64,000 nucleotides of DNA from Bolinopsis microptera. Its lineage: Eukaryota; Ctenophora; Tentaculata; Lobata; Bolinopsidae. Position 1 is the first letter of the stretch; every line of letters begins with the position of its first letter. The notes under the pieces were generated by a model. The model had not been told where the DNA came from. It made no database searches and was given only the letters and a program-made list of their open reading frames with translations. Made by a program: the position numbers and the translations under genes. This document shows positions 41,798-52,460 of this stretch, one piece after another. The stretch lies in NCBI RefSeq assembly GCF_026151205.1, contig NC_087072.1, positions 3,801,375 through 3,865,374 of the forward strand, in the 5' to 3' direction.

Positions 41798-44700
41798 ATG
41801 TCAAAACTCAGTCCATTCGGCTCCAAATACATGACCAATTACCAGACCGAAATCCACATCGAATTTGCTAAAACATCCCAGATCCACCACATCCCTAACC
41901 CTGAACTCCTCTTTAGCTATGAGATGTCGGAAGAGTCGGGGACGAGCAGCTCCAGTTGGTGGGGACTAGGTTCCAGTGTCGCCAGTAACTTGTCCGGCAA
42001 CTTACCTACCAACTTGACCAGTAACCTGACCAGTAATTTGACCAGTAATTTGACCAGTGGTGTAGGCTCTTTCTGGAACAAAGCAAAAGAAACCGTAAGA
42101 AACACTTCCTCAAATTGTACTAATTTTAAATGTGCCCTGTAAAGAAACAAGAATTTATATTGACAGCAGATTACTTTATTATTATTCTATATTCTATTCA
42201 GGGTTCTTATGTGTACGAGTTTACAGCAAACGACTTCAATGAAGTAAAGGCGTCCCTAACACATGATATTATAGCCCCCTCCGCCTCTGCACTCAAACAC
42301 AAGCTTCAGGTAAAACTTTGACCCTCCACAATTTTATAACAATCGTATTTTATTTTAAAACTTACCACAGATCCTCATTATCTTATAACATTACTGATCT
42401 AGATAATGACTAGTATTATAATATGCCGCAAACACTCACTAAACACTCATAATTATGACGTAATCCTAATCCAATAAACCCTGACATAATACGACTGTCT
42501 TACAGCCACACGCACAGTATGGGTCACTTACAGACTCCGTGGCTACAATGCTGGGGAACGTGTCCGACTACCTGGCCCCCGAACCGGAACACGTGGAGTA
42601 TGTATCTAGATACGGAGAAGATAGGATAAATGCCATACATACCTCCCAGGATACGTATCTCAGTCACAAAACAGGTTTTTTGATATATTTCATTCGTTGT
42701 AAATAAGGTTTCCCAGTTCCATTGTATGTGGAAAAGAAATTGACTGTCATGATACGAAACATTGATTTTAAATCTGCCCAGCGCAGAACTTGTCTGAGAT
42801 TTATACCGATTAATATTGACAACTCTTCTAAACATGCTCTCCTCTTCAGACGACCACTACAAGGAATGGAGCACTACCTTTACTCTGGAGGACCACACCC
42901 ATGAAATAAGCCGCCTGCTTGTCGACAATCAGAAACTCAGAGACTTACACACGCTACTGGTACACACTTTGTTTTCAAATCAAACTTACATACGCTACTG
43001 GTACACACTTTGTTTTCAAATCAAACTTACATACGCTACTGGTACACACTTTGTTTTCAAATCAAACTTACACACGCTACTGGTACACACTTTGCTTTCA
43101 AATCAAACTAACACACTCTACTGGTACAAACTTCGTTTTCAAATCAAACTAACACACGCTACTGGTACACACTTTGTTTTCAAATCAAACTAACACACGC
43201 AACTGGTACACACTTTGTTTTCAAATCAAACTTACACACGCAACTGGTACACACTTTGTTTTCAAATCAAACTTACACACGCTACTGGTACACACTTTGT
43301 TTTCAAATCAAACTTACACACGCTACTGGTACACACTTTGTTTTCAAATCAAACTAACACACGCTACTGGTACACAGTTTGTTTTCAAATCAAACTAACA
43401 TAATGAAATGTGATATTATATAAGTCAGTAGGTTTGTGATGAATAATACCCACTCGGACTCCTAGTAACATAGTGTAAACCGGTGATAATTTCCGCATGG
43501 AGTTTGTGTCCATTCACATTTCACTGATAGCAGTGTGTGTAGTGTGTAATGTGTAGTGTGTAGTGTGTGTACAATATACCGTGTATTGTAATTAATTGTA
43601 TTACTGTAAATAACGTCACATAATATATTCCAAACATTCAGGTACCAGCCGAACTGAGTTACACAAACTTCTGGAAGATCTATTATTACCGAAGCGAATT
43701 ATTTTCCATGGTAAGCAGCTTTTTGTAACATATGTACATATTATAACGTTTCAACTACGTTAAACATTATTTATGTGAGTAGCAGCCACTGCATAAAGTA
43801 ATCGTACTGATTTTACTGCTTAACATCTGATAATTATTCAAATAATCGATAAATTATGTTGCGAAACCAAGTTCTAAATACTTTAACACAAAACAGCCAT
43901 TTAACCAGGAAAAAGCAAGACACGAGGCCTTGTTATCGAGGGTAGACAACGAAGAAGCAGAAGAAGAACTGAAATGGAGTGATGATGAAGACGAGGAGGA
44001 GGAAACGCCCGAACTGATCAGTACTTCTGAAGAAAGTAAAGAGACGATAGAAGGGAGCGGAGCTAACATTATCACTGAGCAGCCTGTATCTGTGGAGACT
44101 TGTACCGAGGGAACTGTCACTCCTGGTGATAAGGTTAAAATAGTAGCTTTTATTGTAATTAATTGAATATTCATTGATAATAATAATTATCACTTACAAA
44201 TGTGGTGGTAGAGGTTGCATAACTTATCAGTTTGTAATTTGAAATATTTTCAGTCACCACAAGACCTTACATCAGAGAGTACTAATTTAGTGACCGAAGA
44301 AGAGGTGGAAATAAAAGCAGAGGATACAGAAGAGATACTGAAGCCAGAGACAGTCAAAACGCAAGAAATAGTTGAGGCAAAAGAATCAGTTGAGACACAA
44401 GAAACAGTTGAGACACAAGAACCAGTTGAGACACAAGAAACAGTTGAGGCAAAAGAACCAGTTGAGACACAAGAAACAATTGAGGCATCACAGCCAGAGA
44501 CTGTGGAAACACAAGAAACAGAATCGATGCAGTCCTCATCCGCCGTAATGTCGGACTCCACTGATCCTAAAATTGAGGTTTCCTCCGAGGAAGGCTCGTA
44601 CGACGTTGTTAAACACGGAGGTGGGTGTCTTATCTATGATAATATTCATCTTGTAGTGTAAACCAAGAGTTATGAGCTAAACTGCCTGTTTTTTTACAGA

Positions 44701-45081
44701 TCATGTTATAGCACAAATTTGACATCTGGAACACTTGTTGAAGACAGTCACTCTTTTAGTTTAATCTAATTGTTTCAATGTCGTAGAGTTGGAGCGTCCC
44801 CCATCTGTCCAAGATGACGAAGATTTCGAAAAAGAACTGGATCAAATGATGGAAAACATCAACGTTGACGAACCAACAGCATCAGGCATGGTACGTTACT
44901 TATGATGTATTTCTGTTGATGAATATTTTAATACAAATCCGTGGCGTGTTGGGTTGGGATCAAATACCTTATCATATTTATAAGTAATTGTTGATTAAGT
45001 TACGATATGTATTATGTTTTCACTTAACTGAATATAATTTCCTTTCAGGACGATGATGGTGACTGGGAGGAGTGGGACTGA
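41798..45081 (+). CDS. BSDC1: BSD domain-containing protein 1 (BSDC1)
   Basis: Nine exons: 41798-42094, 42202-42309, 42506-42674, 42850-42959, 43642-43710, 43909-44133, 44254-44620, 44787-44890, 45049-45081, giving 493 residues from the first ATG (human 430). The N-terminal part has SSWWGLGS, NLTS repeats and FWNKAKET. The region ANDFNEVKASLTHDI and the YLAPEPEH segment precede the BSD domain (EISRLLVDN..., then VPAELSYTNFWKIYYYR). An acidic tail with VETQE repeats ends in DDDGDWEEWD, like the human VEWEDWE end. Function is poorly known. ATG 41924 (MSEESGTSSSSWW) is an alternative start that better matches the human N terminus. Exon 4 ends at the first copy of a 41-bp minisatellite that repeats its splice donor. 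Confidence 0.93.
42949..43400 (+). repeat. 41-bp minisatellite, 11 copies, containing the BSDC1 exon 4 splice donor
   Basis: The unit, with core ACGCTACTGGTACACACTTT, repeats every 41 bp from about 42951 to 43400 with few changes (GCTACTGG or GCAACTGG). The first copy overlaps the end of exon 4 (CTACTG|GTACAC). The other copies, inside intron 4, each repeat the last exon bases and the donor. All three forward frames are open across most of the array. Confidence 0.95.
44342..44522 (+). repeat. In-frame VETQE-type coding repeat in BSDC1
   Basis: Exon 7 has about nine 18-bp units encoding V-E-T-Q-E-T and variants (VEAKES, VETQEP). It lies in the acidic, probably disordered part of the protein; length may vary among alleles. 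Confidence 0.85.
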
Positions 45082-46439
45082 CACCTATTTTTATATCAGA
45101 AATTAATGGGGAATCTTTCTAGGCTCGACATGTTTATTGGATATATTTTATGGGCCAATTTGACTACGAATAAAGGGCGACTCATTTTGTTGATACCCTG
45201 CGATTTGATTTTGCATGCCACCATGTAGGGGGAGGGGGGACAGTGGACACCATGTTACAAAATAGATATAATACAAATTACAATAGAGTTCCTGAAATGT
45301 TAAATGGGTTATTTTCTTATTAACATATAGGTTTGGTGATAGTCACGATTGTAAATTAGATTATGTTTTATTTATGAATGTTATACGTATTGGAAATTGT
45401 CAATCAAGCTGAAGGTTAATAAGTTTTACTACAATTTTATACGTGCTTTTCGAGACAATGAAAAGTGACCTAAACGATGTCAAACAATGATTTTCTTACT
45501 GTGAATTTCGAGGTGGTTGTAATTTTCAATTGAAGATAAATAAATAAAACTGCTGTATAAATGTAATATTCTTTGCAGATAGAAACATTCCATCATGAAC
45601 ACATTCTTTGTATATGTACCTAAAAGCATGGAGAAACTATATCCTCATTTTAGGGATGCAGAATCATACAGGGACTCCTAAAAGTCATTAAACAAACGTT
45701 CGAGCTCATAATATACCGGGATTTAGAGAAAATCGCTTTTACCAATGGAAAATCTAGTCCGATGTTCTTAGGGAAGGAGTGTTTTCATGGACTTTCTGGA
45801 ACGCGCGTTTGAAATTGCACTATACTGAAATCAACTTGTCTGTGCGCGGCTCACATATCGTGCGCACACTGCACATGGTATTTGCGATGATCGAATCGAT
45901 CTAATATGCTATAACGATGTATAATAATGGATTAAATCACTGATATATTAGAGACATGACAAGAGAAACGCCATTTTCGGACGTGAGGAGAGCGAGGACT
46001 CAAACTACATTAAATTAATTCCTTCTGTAACGTCCTCAATAAATGTAATAGATTTGTAGTGTTGTAATTAGTTTTGTAGCGCGATGCACTACTGGGTCGC
46101 GCGCGCATATATCTTTTGCAACCCAATGTTCATGGCGAATGCGAAGATTTGACATCGGATCAAATAGTTAATAAAGCGAGTCACTACACATATACAAATT
46201 GTAAAAAGGCCAATAACAATAACAAAATTGAAATAACATTTAGATGTTCCTCCTCGTCTCCTCTACTCTAACATTCCACCTTATACTCCTCCTCCTACAC
46301 TCACTATCATCTTCAGCATACTAAGATACTTCATATGTAAGGTTCAATCATACACCCTGCCCAAAGTCACTTGCACCCCTCCCCTAATTAACGGTGTACT
46401 CGTAACATCTTAGTCCAATCCTGCCGCTCCTGGTTAGTC
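45082..46439. other. BSDC1 downstream region and repeat-block edge
   Basis: It holds the BSDC1 3' UTR, with AATAAATAAA near 45537. From 46074 a short GC-rich motif (GTAGCGCGATGCACTACTGG) appears that recurs, inverted, at about 48257-48292 and, degraded, at about 46460. No gene seen. Confidence 0.55.
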
Positions 46440-48090
46440 TATAACCTACATCCTTGTTGTGTAGCGCATGCACTCACTGGTCGCGCCGCGCATCAATAAT
46501 TCTTCTCGCAACCAATCGCGAGTATCACCACCTGTGCTCACCAGCTGCGAAAGATTGACATCGTGAATCACTCGTTCTGCTTCGCATTTTTTTGCTTCGC
46601 ACTTGTGATCTCATGTTCGTTGACTTTCAATCAATCCATTATAACCCTTCCAGTCGATTGCCCCTAAGCACATCTCTTGCAGCGACGCGTCGACGTCGAA
46701 GGGCGACTCCTCAAAGTCCGTACCCCATTGCGTTTCGCTATAGGATCTCCTGTATCGTTTTACGATACAGCATATTGACATCAATCATCTCCTCCGCGAC
46801 ATACGCATCTCGCCATTAACACCTCTCTATAGTGCGCGCGCGCCACATAACGCATCGCGCTATCAACGGAGCAGACCGCCATCGGCGCGCGTCATCACGT
46901 ATGTAGTACATGATTTATAGGTACGCTAAAATTCTAGTTATTTCCAGAGCAACGCGCAGTTGCTAGTCCTCACTCTGTTAAGTTTTCTAATGTTCCACAT
47001 CCAAACCGATTAGATCCCGCCTCTAAATGGTCCTCTTCCCTCACACTGTAGTTCAATCCTCCGTCCTCAGTTACTCTCCATATATAACAGTTTACATCAC
47101 CCTTAACGCACAGCGGACCGGCCTTACCTCGTTTCGCCCTGGCCTAATGTGATGATACATGTTTATGCATTCCCACCTTTTTTTCTGTTTAATCAAAATT
47201 GATTGACGATCCTTTGGATGCAAGCTTATTGTTCGGTGATAATTTTACATATTTATTAGTGTAAAATATAAATCAAGTGATCATTGCAAGCCATCTACAA
47301 ATGAGCATCTACTCATTATATTAGCCTCTGCTCAAGGATCAGTAGTTACTGTCATATAGGCAAAGTCTTTTTGCCTTCCAGTAATCTTATGCTCTAGTCC
47401 ACCTAGGTGTCTGATGTTATACACACACCTGCTGTAGTCATCCTAGGTCTTGTGTGTATCCACAGCAAGTGTGAAACGTTGCTCAGGTGTCTGCTCCTAT
47501 GGTAATAACGGGACAATACCCTTTCTCACAAGTAGCTTGGTTATACTATCAAAGTGCGTGCTGGAGTCGACGTTTGAAACAAATACTTTCACATATTTAA
47601 ATTGTAGCACTCGATTCATGTACCGTTTTTACTCTCATTCTCATGCAGGCTTTTAAACGACAAGAATGTCTTGACAAAACTGCCCTTACACATCACATAC
47701 CCCCTCCCGCATATCTCAGTGTTGACAAATTAATAAGTCTCTCTCCTTCTCGTCCCCAATGTGAGAGACTGAATGGACATTTAAATTTGTAGCATTAGGA
47801 TTAAGACTACATTGAAGAGGTCACTAGCTAAGTACCATCCTTCGATTACTAGCAGGTAGTGATACTTCGCATAAAACGCTTTGGTTACTGCTTAGTGTCT
47901 CAGTTACAGTGGTCGTCCCCCTTTTTCTAGAGATAATAAATAAAATTTAATATTACATTAATAATGGGACCGCTGTACAACCCTCATTGTCCACTGAGTC
48001 AACAACGAAACCCTAACAACCTATTATGGATGGCTTATCTTAAATAAACTGACTGCTTTAGGGGATACTATCGCCGCGCCGCAAGTACTA
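46440..48090. repeat. Repeat copy A, degenerate version of the following copy
   Basis: This stretch follows copy B (48110-49950) from end to end but is missing many single bases and short runs. Shared landmarks include ACTCTCATTCTCATGCAGG (47630 and 49338), CTAGAGATAA..TAAATAAA near the ends (47930 and 49725), and the final TTATGGATGGC..TAAATAAACT. The reading frame seen in copy B is destroyed. Confidence 0.8.
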
Positions 48091-48109
48091 CAAACATAAT
48101 TATCTTGAC

Positions 48110-49950
48110 TTAGCTCGTTTTTGCTTCGCATTGTCGATCTCGATGGGTTCGTTGACATCGTCAATCAAGGCGATGTTTGATTCACGATGTCAATCCTTCG
48201 CATCTCGCCGATCTGCATACGGTTGCGAGAAGCATTATTGGATGCATTATTGGATGCGCGCGCGCGACCCAGTAGTGCATCGCGCTACAAGGCGATGTCA
48301 ACCTTTCCAGATCGTTGCTCTATAAAGCAACAATCTAGTCGAAGCAAGAATGCTAGTTTGCGCGGCGAAGTCCTCCAAGTCGTGACCCCCATTGGCGTTT
48401 CGCTATAGTGATCCCCGGTATCGTTTTTACGATACTGGGGGAGCTGGAGCCGCGCATTCGTGCGCGGCGGGTCATACAATGTACAACGTATGACAAGTGA
48501 TTTTAGAGAATACGCTGGTAAAATTTCTAAAAAGTGTATTTCTAGAGCAAAACGCGCAGTATTGCTAGTACCTCAGCTCTGTTAAGTTTATAAAAATTGT
48601 CCCACATCCAAACAACGATTTGGCGTCGCCCTAAAATGGTGCACAGCAGGATCATATCAGCGCGGCCATTCTATTCTGCTTTCGTTACGCCACTGAGCAC
48701 AACACACAATTAAATGTGATGCATAATTTTTATTGGCATTCACAACCTTTTTGTTTCTGATCAAATCATAAATTGATTGAGCTGATCCCATTTGGGGCTG
48801 AGTGCAAGCTTTATGGCGTGAATGTATCGGTGGATAATTTTACATTTTATGTAAAGAGTGTCAATAAATAAAATCAAGTGATGCAATTGGCAGAGTACAA
48901 TCATACATAATGAGCAATAACTCTCATTTATCTATCGTAGCTCTTCTGCTGAGGGATCAGGTAGAAGTATACATTCGATATAGGGCAGCCCATGTCTTTT
49001 TTGCCTTCCCACGTACACCTCTTACTGCTACTAGCACACTCCTCAGAATGTCCATTCTCAGGCGTTTCCTGATGTTACACATCACCTGGCTGTAGTCCTC
49101 CTTGGTCTTGGTGGCTATCAACAGAGCAAGTCTCCTGATGGAACGTTGGGCCTCAGGTGTCATTGCTCCTGTAGTGGTAAATAGAAGCGGGACGAATGAC
49201 CCTTTCTCCAACTGTAGCTTGTAGGTCTATAACCTACCAAGACGCGCGCCGTGCTGGACTCGTCGACGGTCTTTGAAACTAATACATTTCACGAGTATCA
49301 CCCGTTAAATTGTAGCACTCGGTTCATGTACTGGTTTTACTCTCATTCTCATGCAGGGTGTAGAGCTGAGGAATGGTCTTTGACTGATATAACTGCGCCT
49401 TACCACATCACAAATCACAATACCTTTCCTTCCTGTTTCTGGCTATGAGGTCTGCTAGTCTGTTGACAATATCTTAATAAAGTTCTTATCTCTCCTTCTC
49501 GTTTCTCACTTATGGTGCAGGAAGACTGAGATGGACATTAAAATTTGATGCAGCATATGGATTAGAGACCCTTACATTGAAGAGAGTGCACTCAGGCTAA
49601 AAAAGTTACACACTCCTTCAGATTACTAGGCAGGTAGTTGATGCACCTTTCGCAAGTAAAAGCCGCTTTGGTGTACTTGCTGTAAGGTGTCTCAGTTACA
49701 TGGGTCGGGTTCCCCCCTTTTTTCTAGAGATAAATAAATAAAAATTTAATATTACATGTGAAATATATGGACATCGCTTTTATCAGACCCCCTCCCCTAT
49801 TTGTCCACTTGAGTCGCAAAATCGAAAACCCCCTATATCTGATGGACCTAATTATGGATGGCCCTTATTCCTTAAATAAACTGGTGTATTCTGCTTTAGC
49901 TGGGATTAACTGATGCACTGGCCTGTCAAGTGACCCTACAACATACTATC
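48110..49950. repeat. Repeat copy B, retroelement-related
   Basis: The better-preserved copy. It carries two hairpins side by side near 48417-48475 (GGTATCGTTTTTACGATACTG, arms TATCGT/ACGATA; and GCCGCGCATTCGTGCGCGGC) and a minus-strand retroelement-like coding tail at 48957-49211. A third, partial and rearranged copy appears at about 61315-61905. Confidence 0.78.
48957..49211 (-). pseudogene. C-terminal tail of a retrotransposon protein (fragment)
   Basis: An 84-residue frame with GSFVPLLFTTTGAMTPEA, RRLALLIATKTKEDYSQVM and IRKRLRMDILRSVLVAVRG. From memory, this pattern (G-S-F-x-P-L-x-F-x-T-T-G-G-x, then L-A-x-x-x-A-x-K, then LR-x-x-x-x-x-x-RG) closes reverse-transcriptase polyproteins common in cnidarian and other marine invertebrate genomes. 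No reverse-transcriptase core is present in the window, so this is a truncated 3' end. Confidence 0.6.
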
Positions 49951-50207
49951 TTGTAGCCTTAGGCTCAATTTTTTAGATGGAGTGTACGTTGGACTATGAT
50001 ATTGGGACAAACTCATGATTCATATTCTTTTACTAATTTTATATCTCGTTTCAGATTGATCATGTACCAATCCTGATCATTTATTACTTAAATATCTTTT
50101 AGGTAAGATCACAGCTGTACTGTTTGCAGCGTATTGCCGAAGGTAACAAAAGCTTCCTGATTACCATGAGAGAAGCAGCTGGATGTAAAGTAAACTGAAT
50201 CACTGCA

Positions 50208-51347
50208 ATGGAAACCGACTACATCCAAGTAGATAATGATTCCATCTCTCTACATGATGTGATACTTGTTTCTGCAAGTTCTGACAGTGAGGATACTTCA
50301 GGGGACCAATTTATTGAACTACCAGAAATTCAACAGAAAAATAAAATTGATGTACACAAAAAATTTGAATCTGAATTAGCCATAGACCAAACATGGGGTG
50401 AGTGGATGCAAGAAATACCTGGAAACACTTGGAATAAACTCCGCCAGTTTACTTCTTTGCAATGGAAATGGTCAAAGAATATAGTCTCTTATGCTAATTT
50501 GCCTGAGTGGCTGAAAGATAACAAATTCTTGCTCTCACATCACAGACTTCCCATATATAGCTTCACCGGCTGCATGTTCAGTGCTTTCAGGTGTCATTCA
50601 GAGACTGGCAATATCTGGACACATCTTATCGGAAGTTTGATGACTCTTGGTCTGGCAATTTACTGTTTCTCTGCACGATTGCACAAACTGCATTGGTCAG
50701 AGCAAATAGTGTATGCACTATTTTTCCTTTCTGGGATTTTATGCATGGGGTTCAGCTGCATGTTTCACACAGTTATTAATCATTCACCGAAAATGTTCAA
50801 GTTATTCAGCAGACTTGATTATTTGGGTATAGCTCTACTCATTGTAGGATCTAATCTTCCTTGGCTGTACTATGCTCAATTCTGTAGACCACTGGTTTAT
50901 GTAATCTACACTGCTGCATTTATTGCTGTTGGGATTGCAGGTACAATTGTTACCATATGGAGCGAGTTTGATAAACCCAAATACAGGACTCTGAGAGGAG
51001 GAGTATTTCTGACCATGGGACTGACTGCAGTTGTTCCTGGACTGCACTTCACTATCAAGCACGGGTGGAGTGAGGCCATGGAGCAAGCTTCTTTGGGCTG
51101 GATGATCTTGATGGGTTGCTTTTATGTATCAGGAACAACACTTTACATGCTTCAAGTCCCTGAAAGATTTTCCCCTGGAAAGTTTGATGTCTTCTTTCAG
51201 AGCCACCAGATTATGCATGTTTGCGTCTTTATTGCTGTCTTCATATGTTATCATGCGATATCCTTATTGGAATTTAGGCATACAGATGCCATTAAAAATG
51301 GCACCATATGTACTAACAATATTCTGAATATAACTAAATGGGCATAA
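50208..51347 (+). CDS. Adiponectin receptor-like protein (ADIPOR/PAQR class I)
   Basis: An intronless frame of 379 residues (human ADIPOR1 375). An acidic cytosolic N terminus is followed by LPEWLKDNKFLLSHHR, CHSETGNIWTHLIG, seven hydrophobic segments and a C-terminal tail. The zinc ligands are His187 (FSCMFHTV), Asp204 (RLDYLGIALL), His333 and His337 (QSHQIMH), with the same spacing as in ADIPOR1 (191, 208, 337, 341). Adiponectin receptors have an inverted seven-helix fold and ceramidase-type activity; in invertebrates without adiponectin they act in membrane-lipid homeostasis. IPERFFPGKFD-like VPERFSPGKFD is also conserved. It resembles ADIPOR1/2 far more than PAQR3. An acceptor-like CTTTTAG ends at 50102, which may close a 5' UTR intron. 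AATAAA lies near 52136. Confidence 0.95.
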   Translation: METDYIQVDNDSISLHDVILVSASSDSEDTSGDQFIELPEIQQKNKIDVHKKFESELAIDQTWGEWMQEIPGNTWNKLRQFTSLQWKWSKNIVSYANLPEWLKDNKFLLSHHRLPIYSFTGCMFSAFRCHSETGNIWTHLIGSLMTLGLAIYCFSARLHKLHWSEQIVYALFFLSGILCMGFSCMFHTVINHSPKMFKLFSRLDYLGIALLIVGSNLPWLYYAQFCRPLVYVIYTAAFIAVGIAGTIVTIWSEFDKPKYRTLRGGVFLTMGLTAVVPGLHFTIKHGWSEAMEQASLGWMILMGCFYVSGTTLYMLQVPERFSPGKFDVFFQSHQIMHVCVFIAVFICYHAISLLEFRHTDAIKNGTICTNNILNITKWA

Positions 51348-52460
51348 CTACTACTAAGAGATAATTGGACTGCAACTGCTAATACAGATTGAGTAATGTC
51401 AAAAATGAGAATGGGAAGTGGCATGGTATAATTATTCTACTCAAATATGTATAATGTATATATTCTAATTCGCCACACATTTTAATCAAATAGCTCTAGA
51501 AAACTGTACGTTAAACTTAATGCTATTCAGCTTGTTTGCTTGTCTCCCATATTATAACTCCTCTCAGATTTACACAATTATTTTGCCTCAGATATTGAAT
51601 TTTCAGATATCAACCTTCCAAAGATTTTTAATAACCACTATTCATGTTCTCTATTAATTTATTGCATTCAATCCTGACCGTTGGCCTTTGATGATTCATG
51701 TTTTGTTTGTTGTTTTAGTTAATTTCACTTAAAATACTTTATAAAAAACTTGTTAATTATTAGATATGGATGATCTAAATTATGATTTCAAATATAATTT
51801 TCAAACAGCTGATTGTTGTAAGAACTCCATATTGGATTTCTCAACAACCAAATGTAACTGTTTGATTCGAAGATTGTAAATGTAAAGTTATACAAGATGT
51901 TGCAACCGTAATTTAGTTTTAAATGTATAACTTTGAGAGATATCTTGCACCTTATTTGGTCTATTTTGCAAATTAAAGTTGTAAAGAAGTAAGTAATATA
52001 TTTGAAGTTTTTATTAGATCTGCCATCGACATTATATGTATCATTGAATTTTAATATGTCCATATTTGACAACATGTGCTTATAAATGTGCAAAACTTGG
52101 TGAAATAAGGTGCCGGTATCACTCTAGCTTGTTTTAATAAAGCGATTTCATGTATTACATCATAAATGAAAGAAAATTGACTATATTTTGCGATTCTATA
52201 TCTATGTACATAAAATGTATTAATTCTTTAAATGATCCTGTTTATCCAATCATGCATTTTCTTGAATTTTCTTGACTATTAAAGTTTAGCACACTTGTCA
52301 AAACAAGCCATCATTCCGATCATACAACATTCTTGGTCACGTACATCTCATATATATCTAAATCACTTAAGATGAATTCAAGTTATGAACATGACAATAC
52401 ATGTTTTACTCAGTATATTAAAGATATAACCCCGAACCAAATGAAGTAGCCTGTTAAAGC
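51348..52460. other. ADIPOR 3' UTR and ELOVL upstream region
   Basis: A long AT-rich stretch consistent with the ADIPOR 3' UTR, with AATAAA near 52136, then about 300 bp before the elongase start. No gene seen. Confidence 0.55.

Noticed and set aside
42949-43400. CRISPR-like array
   Set aside because: Repeats are contiguous with no unique spacers, in an animal gene intron.
43174-43403. Proteins of repeated Thr/His/Phe-rich blocks across the 41-bp array
   Set aside because: The frames exist because the minisatellite lacks stops; they are intronic continuations of BSDC1, not genes.
44250-44561. Minus-strand Val/Ser-rich frame
   Set aside because: Shadow of the VETQE repeat in BSDC1 exon 7.
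50208-51347. PAQR3 as identity of the seven-helix protein
   Set aside because: Segments such as LKDN.LL.HR, H.ETGNIWTHL and the PERF.PGKFD..FQSHQI.H end match ADIPOR1/2 much better.
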